A stretch of 64,000 nt of DNA, from positions 310,001 to 374,000 of the forward strand of contig CAMQGK010000408.1 in assembly GCA_947000775.1 (NCBI GenBank), given 5' to 3'. Position numbers and translations under genes: made by a program. Of the stretch, positions 53,766 to 64,000 are shown in pieces (the stretch's first letter is position 1; each line of letters begins with the position of its first letter). The notes under the pieces are model-generated. The model was not told the DNA's origin. It saw nothing but the letters and a program-made list of their open reading frames with translations, and made no database searches. The DNA is from Pterois miles. Taxonomy: Eukaryota; Chordata; Actinopteri; Perciformes; Scorpaenidae.

Positions 53766-55837
53766 TGTTGTACAAGGGCACTGGGATTCTTGTGCATTTC
53801 TCTCCGTCTCCTATCAGGATCTAATTGAAATACTCATTCATACACCGATGGCAGCCTTCAGCAATCTGGACAGCCACACATTATTACATACAGTGTACAT
53901 GAACAGTATAGCATATAAAAGCATCAACAGTATCCAAGTCATAAGTGATAAAAAAGTACAATAGCATAACTTAAATAATGGCATACCACAGAATAGTAAG
54001 AAATACATTAATATGAATAACAGTTTGCAAGACGGGCTTGTATACTACCTGCACATACATAGATCAGTACAATCAATATGCAATGTTTTATTATGACAAA
54101 AATATTAAATTAACAACATGAACGACAGAGGATTGTTCCTTTTATTACTGCTACACATAATTCAGTCATTTCTCTTTGTCCATTATGGACTGCTGTCAGC
54201 AGTGTTTTTCTCCAACACTAATTTCACACTAATAACACAGTTTTCGCTCATAATAATTGATTCATCAGTAGCTCCCAGCAGTGGATCTGGTCCTCTTTAG
54301 ATAATCCTGCTGGGTTCCTGATGGTCCCTGTATCTCTGCATTAAAGGGCTATTTAATACTGTTTTAATTTCAATATTTGTATGACTCATACAATACAGTG
54401 CAATATTCTACACAAAACAGGGTTACAATTCACAATACTTAATAGCTAATAATTTTCATATGGATGATTTCATTCAAAGCAGTCTGTTGTTAAATTTAAC
54501 AAAGAAAGTGTCTGTTTTTATGAAAGCTGCAGTAAGCAATACTTTTGAATGTACAATGGGTTCTAATAAATATGTATAATATGACAGAGTGATGAATTAT
54601 CACCTGAATCTATAGTTTCCCTCAGAGTTTCTTCAGTCACACTGCTTCCATCAACCAAACTTGTTTCCAGCAGCAGCAGGCAGCTCGATGACAATCCCAC
54701 CGTACACCCATGTGTATAGAGAACTGGATCCAGTGTTGGAGGCAGACCCCTGTTCATTTCTATGAAAGTTGCTCAGTGCCGCATGAAGCCAAAATGGCTT
54801 GACTGCCGAGTGATAAATTAGCCGGATGTTCTGGGGATCTCCCGCATCCACTGGTCCCATAAAGCAGGCACAGCATCATCTCCTAGGCGTTTAACACTCC
54901 TTCCAGCCCTCACTCCAGCCTCGCTCTGTGTTTCTCCTTCCGACCAGAAATGTGGACTTTTCCTTTAAGCATGCATCTCTGCAAACTGTTGTCTTGTTTA
55001 TTTGTGTGCAATGTACAGAATGCAAATTGCAGTAAAAACCCCAATTGAGATGCATATTTCAAATGTGCTGTGCACGTCCAAAGAATGCTCCTAAAATCCA
55101 CATAATATGGCCGTATCCCACATCTTAAGTCCTAATTCAGAATATCCAAATGGAATATACTGTTAGCCTGTAACAAATTTGTTATATTAATTAGATGTAT
55201 GCATGTAAACAGTCAGTGTTTACAGCTTGCAAAATTCAATTACTACTGCTTAGTACATACAAAAGCAATACTTGTGTTGGGATGTTAGCAAAGCTGGCAG
55301 TATGGCTATAGGGACAGCGATGTGTAGTTGGGTCAAAATGTCGTGATCTGCACAGAATGAAATCTGGTTCATGCACTTGTGCATGTTCAGTCATCCAACA
55401 GTTTACCCTCAGTGGACTTCAGCCTAGGTTCCCTCCACTTCCTGCCTCTCAGCCCTACCACTGTTTGTTCACAACTGCTATAAACAAGACCTTTGTCTTT
55501 CCAAATCGATTCCGATTGATTAGCAAGTTAACGCTTTGAGATTATTCCTTGAAGTGAATTCAGCTCACAAAATGCTGCACATGAAGCTGTTGCGGAGTAT
55601 TGATTGTTTTTTCCTCTCATGTTACGCATACTTCTAGATACAACTGTGTTGTCTGGTGAAGGAGTAGTGATGGTAATTAAGAGGTCCCCAGTGCAGAGCC
55701 TCAGGCTGATATCCTTCCTCTGGATGTGTATTGACCTGTTTGTGTGTTGTTAAGTCTCATTTAAGACAGCATTTTTAAGCCTCAATCATGGCTATGTTTT
55801 CTCATTCAATCTATGAGAACAAAAATATCTTTCAGAA
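53766..55837. other. Unannotated spacer
   Basis: Short ORFs at 54118-54300 and 54563-54860 have no domain. The 54560-54860 stretch reads like an old dispersed repeat, but I have no second copy here to prove it. Confidence 0.4.
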
Positions 55838-56035
55838 AATTTCATGACAATCCATCCAGTACTTGTAGAAATATTTCACTCAAAACTTCATGGTTGTACT
55901 GGAGGAAAAGACAGAGATCACCAAAGTTTTTAGGAGTCAGCCTGTGGGGAATATGAATGTTTGTACAAAATGTCATGGTAATCCATCCATTAGTTGTTGA
56001 GATACTTCAGTGTGGACCTAAGTGGTGGACCGGCT
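55838..56035 (+). repeat. Old dispersed repeat with internal duplication
   Basis: AATTTCATGACAATCCATCC...ATATTTCACTC (55838-55880) and AATGTCATGGTAATCCATCC...ATACTTCAGTG (55968-56013) are two divergent copies of one motif. Between them is a GGAGGAAAAG...GATCACCAAAG block. It resembles 38870-39150. Confidence 0.65.
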
Positions 56036-57269
56036 GACTAACATTCCTATCTCTCCATCTCAGCACAACACAAGGTCAACTTACTAGCTTTTTAGAGCTT
56101 CCAATCTCATCTCTCAGCCTTCATCAGCAGATAGCCCACCGTTTATTTGAAGCAAACCTTGTGGTGTAAGCTTGTACTGTCCAGCTCTTTAGCACTGAGG
56201 GATGCAATGACCTTCCTTTCCTTGCTCTGCTCTGCACAGTAGAAAATCAGTAACATGCTAGTATTGATAAACTGTTCTCACAGTAGTTTTAATCATCATC
56301 CTCATATTGTTTGTAAGAGTGTCCCTTTTCAGCTACTGCTCTCTGCAAACCCTGGCCCCACCTCCTCACACTGGAAGTAGCCTCTTGGTGACATATGGTG
56401 CTGCTTATTACCGTGTGCCATGGGGAAAGTGATGGAGGTCATGTTAAACAATTACCGAAAGCAACACCACGCTTATTATCTCACAATCAATTACGGCCTG
56501 GGCCTTTCACAGATGATATTAGTCGCTGATTTAATTAAGAGATTGGACTGGATGTAGCAGTGATTGTTAGAAAGGATTTTACATACCATGACATACAGTA
56601 TATCACAAATACTAATTAAAAATGGGTCCATTTGTATCTTTGTACTGAACCAGATTTGCTTTTGAGTTTTGGTTAAGTAAAGAGGTATTGATGCAGGCTG
56701 TAGGACTTAAGGTGCACTGACTAGACTAGGTCAAGCCTAACTTTCTCTGTTATCCAGGATTTATTCATTCTACTTTTGAAAAATAGCCCCCAGGTTGATG
56801 AGACTCAGTACTGAGACTGAAACAAAAGAGTATACGGGGAGGACAAGCAAAACAATGAGGTGAAAGACACTAAAACACTCCCTGAAGCTGCAGAGTCAGA
56901 TGGCTATTCTCTGCAGATTCATCACATCACCATTCTCATGCAAGTGGTCATGTGATCCTTTTTTTATAAGCATGCACAAGTTTAAATACAGGATAAAGGA
57001 CTATTTGAACACTGAATGTCCTGTTACTGAGCACTGCTAATTCATTGGCTAATGCTCATTTGTTGCTACTTGTCTCGTTTATGAGATCTCTTGTGTTTTT
57101 AACCTTTTACTGTTGTGTAAGTAAACGTAAATTTAATGGTGAAATAAATAAAGTAAAAATAGTGTACATATTTATCCTAGTGCTGCTGTAGCCTCACGTT
57201 AACCTGAGAGCATTCAATTCAGACTTATGCTGTGTTGAAAGTGTTAAGGAAATGTTAGTTATAGTACAC
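56036..57269. other. Unannotated spacer
   Basis: Nothing recognised. Confidence 0.45.
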
Positions 57270-58205
57270 CCCTTTCACACCAATGACCAGGGATGAACCA
57301 GGCTTATCTGACCCTGGTTCAACCCACCTTTTGTCAATTCAAACCAAGCCAGTCAAGCCAGGTTAATCCCTCGTCAATTATAGCCTGGGTCACGATCTGG
57401 GAGCAATGCATACCAATAAGCTGAGGTGTTGAAATGGGCAGGGGGGTTACATATCGTCGGGATCATCGATGTGTGCCAAAACGTAAAATGTCGCAGAATG
57501 ATGTATGTTTTTGGGATACAGTGTCAACATTGTATACAGTATTTTTAGCTTTATATGTATGTATGTATGTATGTGTATGGAGCGGTAACATATACAAAAA
57601 CCTACAGACAACATATAGATTTACAGTATCTATCAATCAGCACTCAGGAACCTTTTTTTCCTCCATCTATGTTTATCATCTATCAGACTACATTGTGCTA
57701 TCTAATATGATAATGTAGGCAACATTTCCAAAATAATTAGACACCTCTGAATACTGAGATGTATGTTTCACTCACTCCACCATCCCAGGTAAGATTTGCC
57801 TTATACAGTAGACCCACTAAAGGTTTTCAGCTGGGCGTGCTGCTTTTTTCTTCCTCACCGCAGACTGCCAGCAGCTCCTGCAGCTCAAAGTCTCGCCACA
57901 TATCCATGTTGTTCAAATCATCCTTTGTTCACCTCTAGTGTGTCTGAAATCGCTCCTCCTGCCGTCGCTCCGTTTATCAGCTGTGGTGACCTGTGATAGT
58001 TGCATCACGACCTTGTGTCTTCATTTGCAACCGATAGGTTTGTCCCACTCCGTTTGTTAGCGGCCCTGTTCCGTTGCACATTGAAATCAACCCTGGTTGG
58101 ACCCTGGTCTGACCCATCTGGGTCGCAAAGGCAGGTCTGTCAATGCGGGTTAACCCTTTCAGACACACAATCAACCCTGGTTGAGTCTTTGGTGTGAAAG
58201 GGGCA
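57270..58205. mobile_element. Terminal-inverted-repeat DNA element (~0.94 kb), class uncertain
   Basis: The left end CCCCTTTCACACCAATGACC, followed by GAACCAGG, TGACCCTGGTTCAACCCACC and TTTGTCAATTC, is mirrored at the right end. There GACCCTGGTCTGACCCATCT, TCAATGCGGGTTAACCC, CAACCCTGGTTGAGTC and GGTGTGAAAGGGGC occur. The interior carries a reverse-strand stretch (about 57920-57840) reading MDMWRDFELQELLAVCGEE. This might be part of a Harbinger-type accessory (Myb-like) protein, but that is a guess. No clear target duplication was found. Confidence 0.7.
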
Positions 58206-58688
58206 TAAGTCTGGTCTAGTAAGATGTCGTGCCCTTATGACTTAAATGCAGACATGAGACCAACATGTAAAATATATTTATGTAATAAGGTGGCTTTTGT
58301 GAATGGATGAAAACACAGCTAAATGACTATAACTTGTCAGTTTGAGTAACACAAATTTACCGCAAGAGAAAAGCGTCCATCTCTACAGCTGCAACTGACC
58401 ATTAAACAAGAAGGTGGGGATTTCAAAATTTAAATTTAATAAGACACCAGTGTTGGCTTCTATGGTCAGACATGAGGTATCCTCCATAAATGTGAAAGGA
58501 AAACAGAAACTGTCTACCAGATGACAGAAGTCAGTGGGAGGTGGGGGCTGAAAGCAGTATTATACACTGCTCAAAAACTAGAGGGGAACACTTAAATCAC
58601 ACATCAGATCTTGATGAATGAATTATTCAAGTTGAAAATCTTTACTGATTTACGTGATATAATTTGTTGAGAACAAAATGACATAATG

Positions 58689-59050
58689 GGGCTGCACGGT
58701 GGTGTAGTGGTTAGCGCTGTCGCCTCACAGCAAGAGGGTCGCAGGTTCGATTCCAGCTTGCGGCTCTTCTGTGTGGAGTTTGCATGTTCTCCCCGTGTAA
58801 GCGTGGGTTTTCTCCGGGTACTCCGGCTTCCTCCCACCATCCAAAGACATGCTGTTTAGGTTAATTGATTACTCTAAATTGCCCGTAGGTGTGGATGTGA
58901 GCGTGAATGGTTGTCTGTCTATATGAGCCCTGCGATGGACTGGCGACCTGTCCAGGGTGTACCCTGCCTTCGCCCTATGCCAGCTGGGATCGGCTCCAGC
59001 CCCCCGCGACCCCTAACGGGATAAGCGGTTGACGATGGATGGATGGATGG
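58689..59050 (+). mobile_element. SINE-B copy 5, full length
   Basis: The head is GGGCTGCACGGTGGTGTAG, the B box GGTTCGATTCC, with the standard body and (GGAT)n tail. A perfect 14-bp duplication, AAAATGACATAATG, lies at 58675-58688 and 59051-59064. Confidence 0.96.
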
Positions 59051-59337
59051 AAAATGACATAATGATCAATGGAAACAAAATCATCAGTCCACTGAGGGCT
59101 GGATTCAAAATCACACTGAAAATCAAAGTAAAAGGCTGATCCAACTGGTGTGAATTTCATCACAGCAACTCGTACTGTGAGTCAGTAGTGTCTCGGCCCT
59201 GTGCAGCCCACCATCCCATCTCCAGGTATCTCCTCCTTGTTCTTCAGATGGTGCTGGGAGGCGCTGCACGCCTTCTTGCAACCGCACATATGGATGTGCC
59301 ATCCTGGACGGGCTGGACCACCTGTGCAACCGGATTG

Positions 59338-59379
59338 GACTACAAGTAGTGACTAGGACACTAGTCACTACTTGTAGTC
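59338..59379. repeat. Perfect 19-bp hairpin inside the Tc1-like element
   Basis: GACTACAAGTAGTGACTAG, a 4-base spacer GACA, and the exact complement. Confidence 0.97.
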
Positions 59380-59601
59380 TACTTGACACAGAACTAGAGA
59401 AGAATCAGCCGGGAAGGATCAGCAGAGAGCAACAGTCTGCGGCAACCACATGTAAAAGCATTCCCTTTTGAGGGGTTTGTCTTGCTGTTGCCTCTCATTT
59501 GCACCAAAGCAGGTGAGAGTGATCCACACTGATGATATCTCTGAAGTTTAACTGATTTACTGTGAAGATTAAGTGTTCCCTTAATGGTTATGAGCAGTGT
59601 A

Positions 59602-60035
59602 TTTGGAACAGATGCAGGCCGAAGACTCAGTTAGCCATCGTGCATGACTCATTATAATGAAATTGAAATGTCTGCACTCTGTGGGAGGCAATCGTGCTTT
59701 GACTCTTACAACAGCTCTAACATGCCTGTCACTCCCCCTCAACATACAGCTTGTGGCTTTTGTGTCTGTGTGGATTCAAGTGCTCACATTTCCACATGGA
59801 TAATAAGGGCTTCACCCCAACAATGGCAACATCATCACTGAACCTGGGAAAGACAAAGAAAAGGAGGAGAAGCATTGCTGATGTGAGCTTTGGGTGCATC
59901 TGCCGAGGAGACACATCGTGTACCTCTCCTTCACGACCATGAACTCACAGTTGTAGTCAAAAAAATGCAAAAGACTTGACAAAGGAAATTAATTAGTGCC
60001 ACATTAATGCATCTATGGAGGAACATAAGGAACCT
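59602..60035. other. Unannotated spacer beyond the poly(A) signal of the 60.2-kb exon
   Basis: ORFs at 59644-59942 overlap on both strands and have no domain. Confidence 0.4.
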
Positions 60036-60038
60036 CTT

Positions 60039-60044
60039 TTTATT
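60039..60044 (-). terminator. Poly(A) signal AATAAA for the reverse-strand gene
   Basis: AATAAA on the reverse strand, about 200 bases past the stop codon at 60246, inside GACAATAAAAAGAGG. The distance is normal for a short 3' UTR. Confidence 0.6.
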
Positions 60045-60245
60045 GTCACATTAAAAAGACAAGCACAGGAACACTGAGCTATTACACAGCACTTTAATAT
60101 AATCAAATATTCTCAAATGCCTCTGCTCTGCCTTTGAGCACCACTTTTCATCTGAAGCACTCAGAGGTAATGTATTAGTTGTCTGAATTCATCACAGCAC
60201 TTTCTGTTTTTTGTTTGCCTGGGTACATTTCTGTGTCCCGCGGCT

Positions 60246-60440
60246 TCACTTGCTGTCCTCCTGGATGTTAAACTGTCTGGTGGATTTAGTGGATTCCAGC
60301 ATGAGTTCGTACAGTTGGCCGATCTGGTCATCCTGGAAATGGCTGAGTTCCCCCTCTGACAGGCTGGCCCCAAACTTGACTGAACTGAGCTGCTCCCCCA
60401 CTGACTCCAGGATCTGAGTCTGCAGGGTGTCCTTGTAGTT
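60246..60440 (-). CDS. Terminal coding exon of an unidentified host gene
   Basis: The reverse strand shows an intron end TTTAAACCCCCGCAG at 60441-60455. An open exon of 64 codons and a TGA stop (60248-60246) follow. The peptide starts NYKDTLQTQILESVGEQLSS, continues VKFGASLSEGELSHFQDDQI and GQLYELMLESTKSTRQFNIQ, and ends EDSK. It is soluble, acidic and predicted helical, with no membrane segment or signal. Codons favour C or G at third positions (CTG, CAG, ATC, GAG, GTC, AAG), unlike every other short ORF here, and this is the best coding signal in the window. AATAAA follows about 200 bases downstream. Upstream exons should lie to the right; none was found to 64 kb, so they are distant or short. 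I do not recognise the protein and give no function. Confidence 0.72.
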   Translation of the reverse strand, partial: NYKDTLQTQILESVGEQLSSVKFGASLSEGELSHFQDDQIGQLYELMLESTKSTRQFNIQEDSK

Positions 60441-60455
60441 CTGCGGGGGTTTAAA

Positions 60456-60836
60456 CACAGGCAGAAATAGCAGCAGTGTTTAGCACCTGGTGTTCCACCC
60501 CACCTCCACGTTCAGATTCATTAAACACATCACGCAGTTCAGCTTGTGTTTCATGTGGTTCGAGATGTATATGCGATAAAATATCCCAACAAAAATGTCA
60601 AAGTTTCCTCGTCCCTTGTTAAAAGATAAGTCTGTGATATTCTTTTTTGTAAACAAATCCCTTATTCAAAGTCACACCAAAAATGCATGTGTCCTCCACA
60701 GGGCTCCAGACCAACGTTTCCACTGGTAGCACCGGGACAACCAACACTAGAACATGATTTGGTTGCATTTTTTGGTACAGGATGGCATTTATCAGTGGTG
60801 GAAAGTAACTAAGTACATTTACTCAATTACCATAGT
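60456..60836. other. Intronic sequence, nothing recognised
   Basis: If the exon at 60246 is right, this is part of its upstream intron. Confidence 0.45.
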
Positions 60837-61378
60837 TAAAGTGGCAGTATTTTGGCATCTTTCAGCATATTGTAATTCAAGTGTTCTGAGGACTTCTGCT
60901 CCTCATGGCTCTGTTTTCAGGCTTTTCAAATGTAGCCCATGACGGGAGCAATCAGTTCATTTCAGAGAGAGCTTTCTTATTGGCTGTGTTGTGGCTGGTG
61001 GGCGGTGCTTGGTATTTCCTCAACAGATCTCAAAGCGGCTGCCAGGTCACAAACATTTTACAGCTAAACAGTAACTACAAGATGTTTCTGAAAACAATTG
61101 AGGAGAGAACTAGTCATTACAGCGACAGAATATTGATTAATATTTGCTGTCTAGTTTGACCGTTTGATCAGAGCTGACAAGTGATTGACAGCTGCTCAGA
61201 GACGGCGGCTGGACGGCAGACTCCAGATCAGCTCTGACTGGCTTTCTCCTCCACTCTGTGCAATCTTGCACGTCAGAGGACACAGAGACACATGATTTCT
61301 TTCAGATTACCTGTCTCGTTCTTTAAAAATAACTTTTTAAAATCACGTTAGCTCCATTTCTACCTACTGCAGCTTTAA
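60837..61378 (+). repeat. Dispersed repeat family R3, uninterrupted copy
   Basis: It matches 18695-19612 without the SINE. The break in that copy corresponds to CAGTAACTACAAGATGTTTC here, which marks the pre-insertion site. Confidence 0.87.
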
Positions 61379-61436
61379 GCACAATTCCTACAAGGCCCTT
61401 TCTTCTCAAACACATTTCAGAGGAAAACACTTTTCT

Positions 61437-61600
61437 GGGGCTTCAGTTTTTCTCAGTTCTGAGATCTGTTGTTAAAACAGCTGAACTAGAGATGCTTATA
61501 CAGGCCTTTATTTCATCTTGCATTGACTACTGTAAAGCACTTTTCTCCTCACTCAGTATGTCTGCTGTTGATCGGGGGACTGCCCACTGTTCCGACATAC
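61437..61600 (+). pseudogene. L2-clade LINE fragment
   Basis: The forward frame reads LKTAELEMLIQAFISSCIDY and CKALFSSLSMSAVDRG, corresponding to the AFxSSRLDYCNALxxGL region seen at 17000. Only about 50 codons are recognisable, and no other LINE motif follows. It is too short to be functional. Confidence 0.65.
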
Positions 61601-63554
61601 TCCAACAGCCCAATAGTCTGAAAAATACACCATTTGTCCACAATCAGACCTACAGCCTGTTATTCTGAACACAAACACCCACTGTCCCACTCTCCCTGCA
61701 TCGCAGTCTTAAAGCATGGGCACACTGGGGCTCGAGCCCACGGGTCAAACTCACAGGGAGAAGGGGAGCTCTTCAGCCCTCTTCTCCTTTATTAGGTATA
61801 CACTGTGCTTACTCTTCAGGTTCGATATAAGCCGCTGTATATGTATGTAATGCACTGACATGTCTGATTTGCCAGATTATGCCAAAGTATTTAATTTGAA
61901 TTCATTGGCAAAATGCTAAATAGAATCCAAAGTATGTTTGTGACGTTTTTTTGATGTTCTTTACCCTACTAGGAAAAATAAATGCACATTTGAAAAGTCA
62001 TTTGTTTTGACTGTGTTATCAACAGTGATATCAGTTAGATTTGGTTAGCTCAGAGCTGTGGATATCACATCATCCATCTCCGGTCTGCATCATAAAATAC
62101 AGGTTATGAGTTTGTTTTTTAATATACAAAAATATGAAATTATTGGTTGTCATTTCAGCCATGGGAAACAGGTAATTATCAGTTATAAAGTCAGCTGAAA
62201 ACATGATGTAAAAGACTCATCGCCAGTTATCGCAAATGCCACCAATGACTGCAGTCGTTGCCAGCAAGGATGGCACAACCACTTATCAGGTTTAGGGGGC
62301 AATTGATTTTTCCACACAGAGCCAGGTAGGTTTGGACAGCCTTAATAAATGAAATCATTTAAAGACTGCATTTTGTATTCACTTGGGTTATCTAAAAAAG
62401 TGTGACAAATATGCAAAAATATAAGAAATCAGGAGGGGAGGAAATACTTTTTCACAGCACTGTCAAACCTCCACCAAGGAGGACATTTTATTTTCAGCAG
62501 GATTACAGAAAAACCACTGGCTTGACTTTCATGAAGTCTGGTGGAAGGTTGTAGCATAGGCCAAGGAAGGACCCATTCAGGTCTGGAGCGGATCTGAATC
62601 ACAGGACGGATAGAAAATGATCTTACGCTTTGATTAACGCTGCTAGATAGGGTTTGGTCTTGGCAGAGTTTTGTCCTTCCAGTTACAGCATGGGTTCATT
62701 TTCACTGCTTTGACTATCGTTTCTATCAGTTAGGATCTTATTGTACTCACCAACGAAATATGAAATCAGATGAGCATACAGGTTGTAAACAGTTTAACTA
62801 GATTATCTAAACCATTTTATTTAGGGTAAAATATCATAAAATAAATAAACACACCTGATATGAAGTATAGTAAGTACAGCAGGTCAAAGCTCAACTCTGA
62901 AGTTGATCTGTAAACTGTGATGGATGTTTACGACGGACAGTCTGGGTAACGATTTTACTGTTTGCCTTCATTTTTTCTTCCAAGTTGATGTCACCACGTA
63001 TCGCAGATTTCAAATGCAAACATAGTACAGGGTTTACACAGCTCCTTCGTAACCACAGTAATCAAAGTATACTGTCAGTTTGTTTATTTTACCGAAATGT
63101 TCTGATCATAATATGATGATATTATATGTTATGATGGTGGGCTCATTTCATTTTGAAATTGTTTTTTGGTTTATATGAGTTTTATTGGACTGTCAGTGAA
63201 ACACCACATTATGTTGAAAATCAAGCATTTATGAAGGAGTATATTCTAATTCAAATCCCTCGCCGTGAAAATATAAATGTTAAAATTAAGCATTTTCCAA
63301 ATTTTCACTTTGTGCAAACCATGAAAATAATGCTAAAGATCAGACAGATGTTTGAATAAAGGCAAAGTGAAGTGGCTCAGTGACAGATGTGGCAGAGCCT
63401 TGATAAGACATCCTCTGATTATCACCATTATCACAATTAGTCCTCCCTGAGTGGAAAATAGATTGTTTACTATATAGTAAACTCAATGTTATGTTTTTTT
63501 TTTTTTTTATCTACAACATTGATATCACTCAGGGCCAATCTGTATATACAGATA
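61601..63554. other. Unannotated spacer
   Basis: No element or exon recognised. A poly(T) run lies at about 63496-63510. The ORF 63153-63359 is AT-rich with no domain. Confidence 0.45.
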
Positions 63555-63850
63555 GGGGCGGCAGTAGCTCAGTCCGTAGGGACTTGGTTTAGGAATCGGA
63601 GGGTCACCAGTTCAAGTCCCAACATGGACCAAGACCAACTGGTTGCTGGAGAGGTGCCAGTTTACCTCTTGGGCACTGCCGAGGTGCCCCTGAGCAAGGC
63701 ACCAAACCCCCAAACTGCTCGGGGCGCTTGTCAGGAGCAGCCCCCTCACTCTGACATCTCTCCATTAATGCAGGTATGTGTACTGTGTGAAATTAGAGTG
63801 TAAAACTGAATTTCCCTACAGGGATTAATAAAGGTTCATCTTATCTTATC
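63555..63850 (+). mobile_element. SINE-A copy 3, full length
   Basis: The head is GGGGCGGCAGTAGCTCAG, the B box CAGTTCAAGTCC (first bases mutated), and the body matches copies 1 and 2. The 3' end ATTTCCCTACAGGGATTAAT continues AAAGGTTCATCTTATCTTAT, so the (ATCTT)n tail is visible. Confidence 0.92.
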
Positions 63851-64000
63851 TCCTCTTTTTACGAAATGAACTGACGCGTCAATCTAGCCCATGTGTGATG
63901 AGTCAAAGCTGTCTGTGCTGTGTATGAGTCACTCTGAGCCAGACCGCAGCCACCACCATTTGTTTTACTTCTGAATAGCCATCCATCATATGAACAAACG
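63851..64000. other. Unannotated window end
   Basis: Nothing recognised. Confidence 0.4.

Larger units (their letters stand above)
58565..59599. mobile_element. Non-autonomous Tc1-like element containing a SINE
   Basis: The left end CACTGCTCAAAAACTAGAGG and AACACTTAAATCACACATCA pairs with the inverted right end (CACTGCTCATAACCATTAAG, GGAACACTTAA). TA lies outside both (58563-58564, 59600-59601). No transposase frame is left. SINE-B occupies 58689-59050. The centre holds a perfect 19-bp hairpin. Confidence 0.9.

Overview
This window looks like non-coding, repeat-rich vertebrate DNA, most probably a ray-finned (teleost) fish. The reasons are long CA and TA microsatellites, tRNA-headed SINEs with B-box promoters, L2-clade LINE remnants ending in (ATCTT)n tails, Tc1/mariner, hAT, PIF-Harbinger and pogo/Tigger elements, a Gypsy remnant, AT-rich spacers, and no long intact ORF. 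I cannot name the species. I see no rRNA, functional tRNA, CRISPR array or bacterial or viral operon. Family assignments rest on motifs read by eye; no database search was run.

Layout. 0-2.2 kb: a SINE, a CA microsatellite and a 1.25-kb array of a 7-bp unit. 5.6-7.1 kb: an internally deleted Tc1 element with 209-bp IR/DR termini, sitting in a local duplication. 7.4-10.7 kb: an L1-like fragment and dispersed repeats, one broken by a SINE. 12.3-14 kb: a reverse-strand L2 LINE carrying a SINE and a hAT miniature element with an 8-bp target duplication; parts of 12.6-15.8 kb are abnormally G-rich and may be unreliable sequence. 16.9-20.9 kb: an L2 LINE broken by a foldback repeat, then several miniature elements. 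22.6-23.7 kb: a long inverted repeat. 24-24.7 kb: second copy of a 700-bp repeat first seen at 10 kb. 28.4-28.8 kb: PIF-Harbinger transposase remnant. 30.8-32.5 kb: a Tc1-like transposase pseudogene whose core contains 26 tandem copies of a 26-bp unit. 33.4 kb: a near-perfect palindromic repeat. 37.7-38.5 kb: a hAT element. 41.2-41.5 kb: a promoter-like block inside inverted repeats. 42.5-43.1 kb: a pogo/Tigger remnant. 45-46.8 kb: a Gypsy gag-pol wreck. 50-51.4 kb: a hAT-Charlie 5' end split by a SINE. 57.2-59.6 kb: two TIR elements, one holding a SINE. 60.2-60.4 kb: the one convincing host exon, a reverse-strand terminal coding exon with stop codon and poly(A) signal.

There is no operon-like cooperation. 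What connects the features is parasitism among repeats. SINE family A shares its 3' end with an L2-type LINE. The non-autonomous Tc1-like element at 58.6 kb shares its terminus with the transposase-bearing remnant at 30.8 kb. SINEs repeatedly land inside other elements and leave readable target duplications. For cross-reference I use local labels: SINE-A, SINE-B, SINE-C and dispersed families R1-R4 and D.
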